From: Amylostereum areolatum
Taxonomy: Eukaryota; Basidiomycota; Agaricomycetes; Russulales; Stereaceae
DNA: 64,000 nt
Direction: 5' to 3'
NCBI GenBank assembly: GCA_012932865.1
Contig: SAXG01000001.1
Span: 2,345,693 to 2,409,692 of the forward strand
In this document: in pieces, positions 1 to 12,297 of the stretch
Layout: each line of letters begins with the position of its first letter
Numbering within the stretch: the first letter of the stretch is position 1
Program-made: the position numbers and the translations under genes
The notes under the pieces: generated by a model
Databases searched by the model: none
Told to the model about the DNA's origin: nothing
The model's input: only the letters and a program-made list of their open reading frames with translations

Positions 1-2835
1 TGAGCAGTGGCATTTCGCTGAAATGGCGCCTGCGACCGGGGTGCTGCCAACGTCGAAATGTCCGGATGTTCCTCGAAGGTAAGTCCGAGGTCCAATGTTT
101 GCGTGGATCGAAGAAACGGAAGACCGATCAAGCGGAGAAAGGAAAGGTTCGGGACAAGGAGGAGGTGAGCCTGGACGAGCCTCAAGGCCGAAGGGCGCGC
201 AGTATTGCACATTGTTTGAAATGCAGAACACATGTATGCCTCGCTAGGTGCACAAGTGCCAGGTAGGGTCAGTCTAGGGAAGCGAAACAAGTCACATCGC
301 ACACGGTTCATGATGGAACGCAGGATGCCGATAGAGGGAGGCCGCGTGATCAAGTGGCCGTCGCAAGTCAATAGAATTTTGGCTTTTCGAGCGCCCAGGC
401 TTCCGTGCGGGAGAGAAGCCGTTTGCTTACCTACCACCGACCGTGAACGTTGAACGTAACGTTGAACCGCTTCGAAGGCCGAACAAGGGCACGCCTGAAA
501 TTGTGTCGACTCGTGGTCAAGTCAAGATTGCTTGTTTGGGAGCAGCAATTGGACGCCGCCATCGCCCCCTCTCGATAGATGACGTAAATCGATTTGCCCG
601 GCTGTAACGGGCAATGGTTCGTTATCAGGTCTGTCGCTGCTTCTGCTTGAGAAAACCTGAGACAACGATGTCGACGACGTGTGAGCGGCGAGCGCGAGGC
701 GAGGTACCTGAGGGAAGACTTGGAAATGCCGTCCTTCGTACAGCACCGCGACCGTCGACGCACAGCTCCGATCGGTGGGGCCATTGTGCTGGCCGTCTAC
801 TCAGCGAACAAAGCAACAGCACAGCGTTAGTACGTCTCATGGAATTCGGGGCCTGATCCCGGCGGCGGGGGAAAGAAACGGAGTGTGATCTTTGTGGAGC
901 AGAGAAACGTCAAGTGGATGGGTCGGGCTTCGCCATACATGTGGAAGAACTGCGTTGTTCGGATCGCGTAGAGGATACTCCAGAATGGCAAGTTTATCTG
1001 AGACATTTGGGCCCGGCAGAAGTTCTTCTTGAGTTTGTCATCCGCCCATTTGCACCAGTCGCGAGCTGCTGCTTTCTCGTGCGGCCGCGAAGTCGGAGTC
1101 GCGGAGGCCACCGGAAGGATCGACGCCCTTTCCACGAGATGGTACGATCTTGAGAGGACCTGGGAATTCTAGTGGATGGGGGAGGATGATGGTTGAACGT
1201 TGATGCATGATGAAAGAGGGCAGCTGAGGGTAAGTAATGGCGGGAACCTACGCTTTGTACTGACGTAGGCTCGAGGGAGGGAGGGGCACACTCACCTCGT
1301 CACAAAGCTCGTCTGTGTCGTCAGTCAACCTTAGCAAGAAGCGTATTTGCGAAAGCCGAAGCCTGGCGCTCCCAGCGTGTCGAGGGTCCAAGAACCAGCA
1401 AATGATAATTCGCGCGCTCCTGCGCGCCTTCTCGCCGTCTCGGGGCGCGAGTCGTCGCGCCGATCCTCACTTGCCTTTCTGAACCACTCGGGGTTTGCGA
1501 GCAGGCGGTCGCCAGCTGTCGCCAGTCGCCACAACCTAAATGCCAAGCGCATCTGTGAGATGTGAGGGATCCAGCGACAGCCCCCAATCTCGCTGAGCTT
1601 GACGGTAATCTTACCAGACTGCGCGCTATGCCGAGGATCCTACAGCCTTTGTAGAAGCGCGATCAACGGTACCCCGCTGAGTTTAATCCTGGCAGAGAAA
1701 GGCGCGGTTGGACCTCTCAAGCATACGAGAACCGGGAGAACGGATAGAACGAGATGAGCCGATCAGGATGCCGATGGTCGATCGGCCCACAATCCCTCGC
1801 AGTTGTGGGGGCGAGCAGCGTGCCGAGTGGCCGATCGGGCGGTTGGCTGAAGACGGTGGGGTAACGAGGCGGCGGCGACTTGCAACGAAGACAGTTCGGT
1901 GCCAGTAGGCCAGCAGCCATTTAGCCACGCACGTCGGTTTGCTCTTGCTTTGGAGGTAGGTGAACAGGCTTCTGAATGATATTCTGGAGAGAGAGAGAGA
2001 ATTATTAAGGAAGAGGTTCCACGCGAACGGCTCTCGGTCGGAGGTGCTTCGAAATTCGCCAGTCGGACTGTCCGAGAGGTCGCATGTCATCGTGGCAAGG
2101 CACAGCCTCTAGAAGAATGATGCGACTGAAGGGGCGAAGTTGTGTGAGCCTTGAGGTTCGCTGGGAAAGTTGAGACAGGAGTTGAAAGGGAGAGAAAAAG
2201 GAGGAGGAGGAGAATTGGGTGCTGAAAGGTGCTCGGACCGGATCCGAAGTTGGGGAAATACGCGCTGGTGGGGGGCCGGCGGGAGGGAGTTGGAACGAAC
2301 GGCAAGAGATGGCCTGCGTGGGATGGCGACCACGAGGACATGCAAGAACGAGTCACTTCGTCCGGACCGTGTCCTCCTCGACCGTTTCCCCGACTCGAAC
2401 TTGTCTCGTTCTGCGGTCATCGGCGGCGGCATATGCGATGGAGAGCTTAGGGTGCTTAGAGCCTGACGGGTCCCTTGCGACAAGGTGGAATACGGGTGAA
2501 CGCGCACAGGGTGGCATCGCACTTATTGGAGTTTCAGAGATGGGAGAGGGTCGGGTCACAGGAAGTCGAACCGACCAGGGTCCATCAAGATCCTCATCGA
2601 ACTGTGGCGATGCGAAGCCAACCGGTTCGTTTTGAGTTTCTCGCCTTCTTCCGTCGACCTTCAGGCCCTCCGAGTCCATCGTGCATCCTATTTATCCTCC
2701 GTCATGTCCTCTTGACCTCCCCCGCCCTTTTCCCCATTCCATTTTCGCAGGCCGGGGCGTGTCCCTTCTACCTTTTATTCACATCTCTCTTTCGTCTCCT
2801 CTTCTCTTTTTTAATCTCTATTCCATTTCATCCTA
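1..2835. other. Gene-poor stretch, no supported gene
   Basis: I see only short open frames on both strands with no recognisable domain and no consistent exon chain. A (GA)7 run lies at 1987-2000 and a TTGAACG-type motif at 445-467 and 1193-1205. The last 150 bases before 2836 are pyrimidine-rich, which suits the promoter and 5' leader of the downstream transcription-factor gene. Confidence 0.5.
830..1135 (-). CDS. Possible coding fragment, unknown
   Basis: One minus-strand frame has an aromatic-rich, protein-like stretch (…WADDKLKK… then …FFHMYGEARP…, roughly residues 25-75) followed by a plausible GT donor. It could be an exon of an unrecognised gene, but no convincing partner exon was found on either side and no family is recognised. 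It could equally be a chance open frame. Confidence 0.2.
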
Positions 2836-5127
2836 ATGGCCGACACCACCTCCACCGACATCCGCACCCCTAGCCCCAGCTCTGTGGGTCCCATTCGCAC
2901 CGCAGCTCCCGCTTTGCAAAGAGGAAGGGCATGTCTCCGATGCAGGTGCGTCTCATCGCCTTTGTTCTAGAACATCCTCTCATCTTGGCCTTTACACAGA
3001 AAGCGCAAGATGGTGCGCTTTCCCCCTGTCCGTTTCCTGCACTTTCCCCCTGACTTTGCTCCACTTTCCCCTGGGCATCTAGAGGTGCGATGGCACTAAG
3101 CCCGCTTGCCAGAACTGCTTAAAGGCCAAGAAGGGCAGCGTTTGCGAGTACGACGACGGCAAGGGCAAGACTCGCACTCAAATCCTCCGCGAAAACATCG
3201 CAAGACTCGAGGCGCGCGTGAAGGAGCTCGAAGGCCCTGACCGCGCTGCGTCCAGCGTCACCCTCTTCGACCCACATGCCTTCGACGAGTCCTCGTCTTC
3301 CAGCGCAGGTTCCCCCCCAAGTCTCCCTTTTCTTCCCTCCGCTTCGCCCTACCCTTTTTGTGAGTCATCCTTCCCCATCATTCCGGTAGGGTGGCCCTGA
3401 CGTGCTTCACCCTTTCCCCAAGCTGCTTCACCTACCCCTTCCATCGCGACCCCGCCCTTGCCATGGCTGGCCAGCGTTAGTGAACCGCCCGCCGTCGCAT
3501 CTTCCCGTACCCAATCATTTCTTCATCAGGAAACCAGCTCACCGGACTCCCCCGTACGGGCATCGATGACCGAGTTCGTCCCCCTCGAACTCGCCCAGAC
3601 GCTGTGAGTCGCATCTCCCGCCCTGTGCCCCTTTGTTCTCTTCTCGTCGGTTCGCGTCCTTTGTTCTCTCCACGTTCATCCTCGTGATGCGTTCTGGTCG
3701 GCTCAACTCCCGTCGTACAGGTTGGACATCTTCCTCCCCCACGCACAGCAGGTTGGCTTTGACTGCCATGCAGAGCGCCTGCGGAACTCACTACACTTGC
3801 CGATGGAAGAGCAGCGACACCCGGCGCTGATGAATGCAATATACTTGTGGGCGTGCTTCCTTTCGCGCCCACAGTCTCTCAGCCAACACGAGCCCCTTTA
3901 TCTGGCGCGCGCGACCGAGGCGTTCAACGACGCACTTCAACACATGTCCAAGCTGGTCGACGTGGTCCAGGCGTGTTGTCTGCTATCCTTGTATATGCTG
4001 ACTAACGGCCGATTGGCTGAGGGGAGCTACTACTCGAGCACGGCGGCGACACTGGCCACACAATGGGGCCTCCACCGTCGGTCCTCGGAGCAGCTGGACA
4101 ACGCGCTTTGCCTCGATCCGAGCTTCATTCTGCCTCCGGCACAGGACGTCATTGAGGAGGGGGAACGCGTCCTCGCGTTTTGGCAGGTCTTCAACATCGA
4201 CCGATGCTGGTCGGTTCTCCTCCAACGTCCCCCAACGCTTGCCGACGGTCAGGACGTTGTGTCCGGGATCACTGTGCCATGGCCGCAGGATATGGCCGAA
4301 TACGAGACGGTACGTTTATTTGCGTCCGGATTTCTCACGGGGGACTGACGTTCCCGCTCAAAGGGCAACTTGAACAGCCTCACGGATATCTCAACGGTGC
4401 AGACCTTCCTGGTGCATCAAAGCCAGGTGGCGGGTCTGCCCGGTGGATTCTCCAACGCAGCCCTACGCGCCAAGGCGTCTGCCCTCTTCGACGCTGCCGT
4501 TAAAATATCTACGAGCTGGTCCTCACGTAAGTTCGCGTTCGTCCCCCGTCCCGACCCCCGTGCTCATGTACGGTATGACAGATGTTGCGAGTCTAACGGA
4601 GTGTGTCCATGAGGATACGCAGTCGTTGGAGACCACGATCACACGGTTCGCTGCGTCTTTACTGCCGCTGCACCAACTGAACGCGGTCCGCTCGACGGAC
4701 AAGCACACGTTGCTCGCTGTGCACACTCTCGCACAGGCGGCGTTGATCCAGCTCCACTACCGACATGGTGCGACGGACGCGCTGCGCCACGAGACCAGCC
4801 TGCACGCCGCTAAGGCGTGCGTGTTTGTGATTCGGCACATTGGGGACGCGGATTTCGACTATCTGGATCCGGTCATGGGGTCGTGTTGGGCGGCGGCTGC
4901 GAGCGTTTTCGTTAGGGAAACATCACGGGTGGAGGCGTGGGCTGCGGTCACTTCGTCGGAGAGTAGGGTGCATGTTGGCACGATCCTGGCCGCGATGTCC
5001 AAGCTCAGCTTGCGCTTCCCCCTTATTGGTGAGTCCGCTCCCTCGTTCCTATGAGCGTGGCTGACGGATGCGTCGGCGTGCAGGTTTCCAGATCGCGAGG
5101 ATACAACGTATGGTCGCGTCGCTATGA
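2836..5127 (+). CDS. Zn2Cys6 fungal transcription factor
   Basis: Likely a sequence-specific nuclear DNA-binding regulator with a GAL4-type zinc cluster near residue 35 and a fungal-specific regulatory domain behind it. The ATG at 2836 opens a short Ser/Thr/Pro-rich leader. The cluster reads C-x2-C-x6-C-x6-C-x2-C-x8-C once exon 1 (to 2945), a 13-nt exon (3000-3012) and exon 3 (from 3083) are joined. A basic coiled segment (TRTQILRENIARLEARVKEL) follows, as expected for the linker and dimerisation element. After a Ser/Pro-rich stretch the helical middle region runs from the exon at about 3719 to 5127, including LDIFLPHAQQVGFDCH and FWQVFNIDRCW, typical of the fungal_trans middle homology region. 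At least six introns are evident. The stop TGA is at 5125-5127. The target genes cannot be told from sequence. Confidence 0.9.
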
Positions 5128-7384
5128 ACGGCGGCGCATTTTGAAGAAGCAAGTAAAAGATCGGGGCCTTTTGACATTGACATCACCCCTCTCCGTTTGT
5201 ATTATCTAGACATTTCGTTTCACACCCAAGACTTTTCAGGACGCTTTCGAACATCTCTTACTTTTTTGCTTTACCTTTCACACCCCTTTCGTTGCTTTTT
5301 AGACCCCCATTTTTCGGACATACCGTTACGCATTGCTTTCATCGACACGCTCTCTACGACACTCGTTCACGACGGACTTACTTTGTGGATATCTCCACTA
5401 GGACTTTAGCTACTATTACGGACTTCTCCACGGACATGCCACCATCGGACATCTTTTATACCTTAGCACGGACGCCACAGGCCCCCATGCCTTACTCTTA
5501 GTACCCGCCTCTTTCTTCTCTTACCGTTCGCTAGGCTTTTTCGCATCATTGACACTGACGCTGCCGCCGTTGCTTTCCGGGTATCTTTATCGCACTGTAC
5601 GATACGCAGGCATTCACCTTCTCGTTGCTCGCTTTTTTCCACCTTCGTGTATTGCTTAGGTCTTTTTTTACTTAGCACGGACTAATCGAAAACACATACA
5701 CCTATCACTCACCTGCGTGACTTCGAGAAACCTTGTCGTTGAGCTTGGACTGAAGGGGGGGGAGGGTGGGGGGTCACGCTGACTTGCGATTTTTGCAGGC
5801 GAGCTTAGGTCAACTTATATGTCTGCTCATTTAGGGTTTCGGCTGAGGGCTCCCCCATGAGGCAGTTCGTATGTTTCGTATCACCGGTGTTGTACCCTCA
5901 TTCGTTATCAGCATCCTGACGCTCACCCTCGTTCCAGCGAAGATCCCTCGTGCCCAAGGAAGGGCTGGGCGTTCTTCCTTCTGACTTCGACTTCTTGGGG
6001 TTGGGCTCGTGTCGAAAACTAAGAAAGGTTGAGGTCAAGCAGATGTAGACGAAACGCAGTAAGTAAGTATGAATGGCAGCGGAGCGTCGTGAGGATGTTC
6101 CCCTTTCATGGCCTCAGTTTTCGCTTCGTGGGTAGGGCCGGTCGGGCCCATGGCCAGCTTTGACCTCGGCAGAGGAGGTACAGATACGACATTCACCCCG
6201 ATGTCCCCGACATTGAACGCGCACAGCGCATTCGGGTAAGTACTGTATCAGCACACCCTTCAATCGACTGGCAATCCCCCGGAAGAGCTTCGAGAATCAG
6301 AGGTCGGACTTCGGACTCACGGATTTTCTGTATTGGCCGCTCACTGCCATTGCAGACGTTGTATCCCCGGCCCCCCCGGATGCTTGGGCGACGCGACGGA
6401 AGGGCACGGCGACTTGGACCCTGGGTAGCGACTTGAAAACAACTGAGACCGATTGACCCAGGGAGTCAAGGCGATCGTCAGTCCAGGCTGCTCTGCAAGT
6501 GAAACTGGCCTTTCTTCGCCTCCTGACACACGTTGCCGGGGAGGTTTGGGTGTCCGAACCTGTGGGTCGTGGTCACTGACCAGTCTACAATCCATCATTC
6601 GCCTTTCGGAGCTGGAAGTCTGAGGAGTCGCCCCCTTGAAGGTTAGGCCGCCAGATGCTGCATTGACGCTTCGCTATCACCCGGAGGGTCCGCAACTTTT
6701 TCAGTTCCGTGGCAATTCAATAGGAACGTCGTTTTGCGGGGACGGTTCTTTCTCCGTTCGCCGAGTGTTACGTTTTTTTGCCGAGCGGCATTGAGCTGGA
6801 GATCGCCAGCGTGCACAGGAGTCAAATGAGAAGCCACGAGCTCAACCAAGGTCATCTAGGACCCCTTTCCCAAGAACGTAAAGAAGGCGGGTTTCGGACT
6901 CGAAAGTGCTAGAAGTGAGCACTGCCACTTAGGCCGTCCAAGGTCAAGCGAAAAGGTACAACTCACAAGTTACGACACGCCTTTGTAGGCGTCTGGTACC
7001 CAGACCCAAGTGGGTCTTTGCCAAGGGGAACCGACAAAGGTTAGGAACTGAATCAAGATTCACGGGCGTTTGGACTTCGAACAAAGCAGCGCGTCTCTGA
7101 GTCTGACGCGTTCAGAACTTCGTGTCACGTGCAGTACTAAGGCAGAGCGCGCGTGCGCGTCAGACCGCAGTTTGCGTCTGTCGAATATCTTCTGACTTTG
7201 CCCAAATCCAAAACCCGCCTTCAACCAACCTCCAACCACTGACGGAGCCCCTCGCATTTCTTGCCTCCTCCACATTGCACTACACAGTCAAGATTTGGTC
7301 GCGAAAGCGGGCGCACGCCGCTCAGAATCCGTTTCCAGGCGCTTGTTGCAGGGTCGCCTCGAACGCGCTGACGACTTCCCCATA
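5128..7384. other. Intergenic stretch
   Basis: About 2.2 kb without a supported gene. The first 500 bases are pyrimidine-rich with repeated cggac/ttacggactt words and look like the 3' UTR of the transcription factor. A G-rich run sits at 5755-5772. The remainder contains no exon chain or domain I can recognise. The last 200 bases probably hold the promoter of the transporter gene. Confidence 0.55.
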
Positions 7385-10300
7385 ATGTCGCCACGGACAC
7401 CTACTGCCCCACCGGGCGTTTCTCATGGCGCAAACCCTGTGATTCCCTCTGTGGGATCCTCTGGTCCAGCGTCTTCATCGATAACCGCGTCGGCATCCCT
7501 TCAACCGTCCTCTCCCAGTGCTGCAAGCGTATTCATAACGCTAGCGACGCTAACCCGTCTCCCTCGACCGATTCGTGTCACCCCTTCACCTCGTGAAGAA
7601 CCGACATCAAGTCCCATACGACGAATGACGATGGAGATCAAGAGGATGACCCGCGCGTCAGAGCGACCTCCCGAGTGGACGGTGTTTGGGCAGGTCATGG
7701 AGAACGAAGGGCAGTTGGCGACGCCGGGCGGGAGCGCGTCGCGGATGTCGATGATGTCACAAGGGCAGGACAATGCGCGTCCACGATTGCGCACGGAGGA
7801 CTCCTACATATATGGGTATATGTTCGAGGAGGACGACACGGGGTACACGGCTACGAGCCCGGTCGATAATCCGCACATGGCGTCGCGCGTTCCGTTGGTG
7901 GCGGATGAGGACGAGGCAGAAGAGAGAAGTGGAGGAGTCGTGCTCTGAGGGCGACGATTCTAGCGACGATCAACCAAGCCCGCCGACTGGACATGTTCCC
8001 TGGTACTCCCTTTCCCGTTTGCCGACACTGTCTCCCATGCAGCGCAACATCCTCAAGTGCACCCTAGCGTATTTCATCGCATCGCTGTTCACGTATTGCC
8101 CCTACCTTTCTGGGTTGATTGCGGTCATGGATACTGGCGGTCCAGGAGAGAAGTACCCCTCGCCTTCGGGGCATATGGTGGCCACTATGTATGTCGATTC
8201 CGCTTCTATGGCCGATGTACCACGCTTAATGAACATAGTGCCGTGTATTTCAACCCCGCCAAAACGATCGGAGGCATGCTCGAGGCTGACATATATTGCG
8301 TTTTCTCCTTGGTTTTCGTCGCCGTGATATCGCTCGGAAGCATGAACTTGTATTGGGCGTTGGAGACACATGCTGGGTGGGAATGGTTGGCGGACATCCT
8401 GGCGTTGATATGGATCGGTATTGGAATGTCGATGGTTGCCTGGATGAAGCTATGGATGGCGAAGCCTACTTTCAATCCAGGTGCGCGTTTAGCCTAGCGA
8501 TACCCACTTGACTTGGTTCTAATATCCTGTGGTTCAATATAGCATGCAGCATGATAGCAATCATCCTCTTCGTTGTGTACGTTTTCCCGTCTTCAACGTC
8601 CTCGTTCGCGTCTCATGTTAGACTAGCGTTGTCAAAGAAGGTGGTCTTGCAACGCTCTTGTCGGTATCTTTCATCGTTGTTGTCGGGTCTGTTATCGCCA
8701 ACGTTGTATGCTACACCGTTTGGCCTCAGTCGGCGGCGAGCAACCTCCAAGCGAACATGATCAAGACCCTCGACTCCTACTCGACCCTCCTGAAACTTCT
8801 GACGAACACCTTCCTTCTCGAAGAGCCACTCCATCGTCTTTCGCAAGAAAGGATCAAAAAGGCGGTTGCGGACCACCAGGCGTCGTTCACCAAACTAAAG
8901 AAGGACCTCGCGGAGGCAAAAAGCGAGGCAGTCTGGGAGAGTCGAAGTGGGAATGTGAAGCAAGGGAGGCGCCGCCCATACGAGGATGCGGTGGATAGCA
9001 TGACAAGACTGGGCCAACACTTGAACGGGCTTCGTTCTGGGATTACCTTGCAATACGACATCGCCAAGGCTTATCGCGACGGCAAGCTGGCCAAGAGAAG
9101 ATCCTTCTACGCCAAAGATCCCAAGGCTCCCCACTCTACCATTGGACCCAGCACGGTCAAGGGGAAGGGACAAGATCCGCGCCTGGAGCTAGAGGACGAT
9201 GAGCTAACAGTCATGATCAAGTCAGTGGCCGCTATCTTCGGTGATATAGTTGACGAGCTGGGTCCACCACTTCACGCACTCTCTGTGAGCATGTTCCACA
9301 TACCGTTCGTTTTGGCTTCCTAACGGTTTGTAGACGACATGTACACATGCGATCAAGCGTTTACGACACACATTTGTGCACCGGAACCATACGACGGACA
9401 CAGAGGTCACCTCAACCGAGTTTTTGGAACTAGTGGATGGGATCGAACGCGCCTTATTCGTGTTCGACAGCACGTCGAACCAAGCAATCATGCGACTGTA
9501 CCGGCGAAGCAGTCCGTCCGGCCATGCAACACACAACACCTCTCTCGCTACGTCACGGGCCTCCATCGCGTCGCTGGTTGATGACAGTGTGAACCCCTTT
9601 ACGGTTGGAACGGATAACGAGAACGTCTTCCTGGTTTATTTGTATGTTCCCTGCTTCCGGCGAGGCGCTGCTGCTGATCGTAGTCCCACAGCTTCATATT
9701 CACCCTTCAAGAGTTTGCGTCAGAGCTGGTGTCCCTGATCGATGCCATGAGCAGGATATATGCGGCTGAGCGGCGAAGGGCGAAGGAGGGGCCATGGTTC
9801 AAGCGGATTCCTAGTGAAATATTCACCTATTGTCGAAGGGCCCGGGTCACACCGAGGGATCGAAATTCACAACCATCGAAAGCGGGGAGACCCAGTTTCC
9901 GTCGAACCGTCTGTGCGTTATTATTGTTCCTTCGAAGGTTTTCTTTTCTCATGCATTCATTACCCGGTGCACTGCAGCAGAATACCTTAACTCTAACACA
10001 ACTCGCGTCGCTACTTCTTTCCCAAAGGTCCGGCCACATGCGCCGAACACAATGCAAACCCCTTCTCGGTCGGAGCTTTCGTATGCGGGGCGGTTCAAGC
10101 AGTGGATATGGAGGGTTGGCGCACGCATGGGCGACCACGATATCAAGTATGCGATCAAGGCGGGTATGGCGACGGCCATGTTGGCTGCCCCTGCTTTTTT
10201 TGAGGTGACGCGGCCGAAATTCATGGAGTACCGCGGTGAATGGGCATTAATCTCGGTGAGTGATCTACGTTTGACACAGCATCTCGCATTGCTCACTCTG

Positions 10301-11934
10301 CCGGCTTCGACGTGTATATACAGTTCTTTGTAGTCATGTCCCCAACTATCGGTGCCGTGAGTCACTTTCCAAGCCTGTGCAAGTTTTTGTATCGCTGATA
10401 TTGAGGATGGGTTCCTATCAGACGAATTTCTTGAGCGTCCATCGGGTTCTGGGTACTTTGTGCGTCTGCTGTACCTCGTATCGTGGAGTGTTGGATACTA
10501 ATGCGTCCTCCTAGATTCGGAGCGGCTACGGCTGCGGGGGTATATGCACTTTTCCCCGAGAATGCGATTGTCCTTTCGATCTTTGGCTTCTTCTTTTCCA
10601 TCCCTTGCTTCTACTACATTATAGCTCTGCCACAATATGCGACCACGGGAAGATTCGTACTTCTCACGTACAATCTTACCTGTTTATACAGGTACGCCGT
10701 GTACGGAGTCGTACCGTTTCAGTCCATTCACCATCTTCCTTTCGTATAGCTATAACCTCCGGCGCAAAGATGTGTCGGTTCTCGACATAGCTTACCATCG
10801 ATTCGTTGCGGTGACTGTGGGCGTCGTGTGGGCTGCATTCGTTTCACGGTTTTGGTGGCCTTCCGAGGCTAGAAGGGAACTAAGCAAAGCGCTTGGAGAG
10901 TGAGTGGATGATTGTTATTACATCTGATGCCTAAGGCTGATAGATCGACCCCGCCCATTCCTTAATGGAAATAGATTCTGTTTGAACCTCGGGTGGTTGT
11001 ACACCCGTCTTGTAGCGTCTAACTCGTTCTCTCCCGATTTCCCACCTGAAGATGAAGACGAAGCTCCCACGGAAGAAACGGCATTGGTTCCCCGAAAACC
11101 GAAGACCCGTCTCAGCAATTCCGTTGAGGAATTCATGGCTATGTACTCTGCCAATCCTCCAGCATGCTTCTCCCGCTTACTTCTCATGGCCAGGGAACTC
11201 CATCTGCAGATCAAGCTGATCGAGCTTCAGGAGCTCCTGAAGCAAACCCAGCACGAGCCGCGGCTGAAGGGCCCATTCCCCATCAAGCTTTACCGGTCTA
11301 TTCTGACCAGTTTGCAAACGATTCTGGACCGCATGCATAGCATGCGATGTGTGACCACACGAGAAGAATGGTAAGTTCAATTGAGGCTGTTGTGTCCAGC
11401 GGAATTGGGTGTCTGATTTTTTGCGTCTTGCACAGGCACACTGTAAGTTATCCGACCAGATAAGAACTTAGTGATATATCCTGACGCGGTTTCCTAGACC
11501 GTTCGGCGTGATTTCATCATCCCTGTGAATCCCCAACGACGCGAGATGGTGGGGAACGTAATTCTTTACTTCACGACGCTCGCCTCGGCCTTCCGTCTCA
11601 AAGTCCCCCTTCCTCCGTACCTCCCACCAGCTGAGAACGCGCGACGGCAGCTTGTATGTTGCCAGTATCTCAGCAAAATGCAGCTTTACTGACTTCTCCT
11701 CGTCGATAGGTCGATGCCATTCGCAAGCTGGACGTAGTACGAAACCGAGACATCAAGGGCTCTCGGCAGCTCCTATTTTTCGCATACGCGTTGACAATGA
11801 AGGGGATCACGCAGGAGCTTGATCTCTTGGGGAAAACGTCGCAGGACGCGTTTGGAGTCATTGGGCCTGGTACGGAGGCGTTTGAGGAGATGTTTAGAGA
11901 TTCTGATAGGCAGAGCGCTGACTTGAACGTTTAG
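7385..11934 (+). CDS. ArAE_2/DUF2421-type membrane transporter
   Basis: Predicted integral membrane protein of the aromatic-acid-exporter-like family (ArAE_2_N, FUSC-like core, DUF2421 tail; relatives include yeast Bre4). The substrate is unknown. The ATG at 7385 precedes a Ser/Pro/acidic cytoplasmic N-terminus. The first helical bundle includes KCTLAYFIASLFTY and, after removal of the 50-nt intron 8189-8238, VATIAVYFNPAKTIGGM, a hallmark of the N-terminal domain; KEGGLATLLSVSFIVVVG follows. A soluble helical region (about 8700-9800) carries many charged residues. The second bundle (about 10140-10860) includes a GEWALIS…FFVVMSPTIGA stretch. The DUF2421 tail ends at TAG 11934. More than ten introns are present. 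Near 7919-7932 the acidic stretch changes frame by one base, so an indel or unusual splice is implied. Exons between 9780 and 10060 are uncertain. Confidence 0.85.
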
Positions 11935-12297
11935 CTACCTTCTCTGATTCTGCTTTTGATTGTGTTTTTTTTGCCAGTCCGACTGTTACCATATCCTTAC
12001 TTGGACCTTGCATCATCGATACCGTAGACATTGTACCTTTAGCCTCATGACTACTTCCTGTTTCCCTCTGGCGCTACCTACGCGCTTGTGTACTGCCATT
12101 ATCCAACTTGGTCGTTGAAAACATTATGATCGTTGAGCTATTGTCTTACGTAATATCTGTAAATTTCGCCTTCTATGGGTCGCCGATACATCGTGCGCTG
12201 CACGCCATCCCGGTTCCCTCTCTTCGCAGTTATCTACTACATGCTTCCTTCTATCATTCTGGCTTGAATCGTCTTCTCTGTGGCGAACGCAACTCCT

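Noticed and set aside
5197..5680. Small open frames after the transcription factor
   Set aside because: Pyrimidine-rich sequence with recurrent short words, best read as 3' untranslated region.
12280..12297. Earlier start for API5 at a GTG
   Set aside because: Nuclear genes of this kind start at ATG; the first in-frame ATG is 12298.
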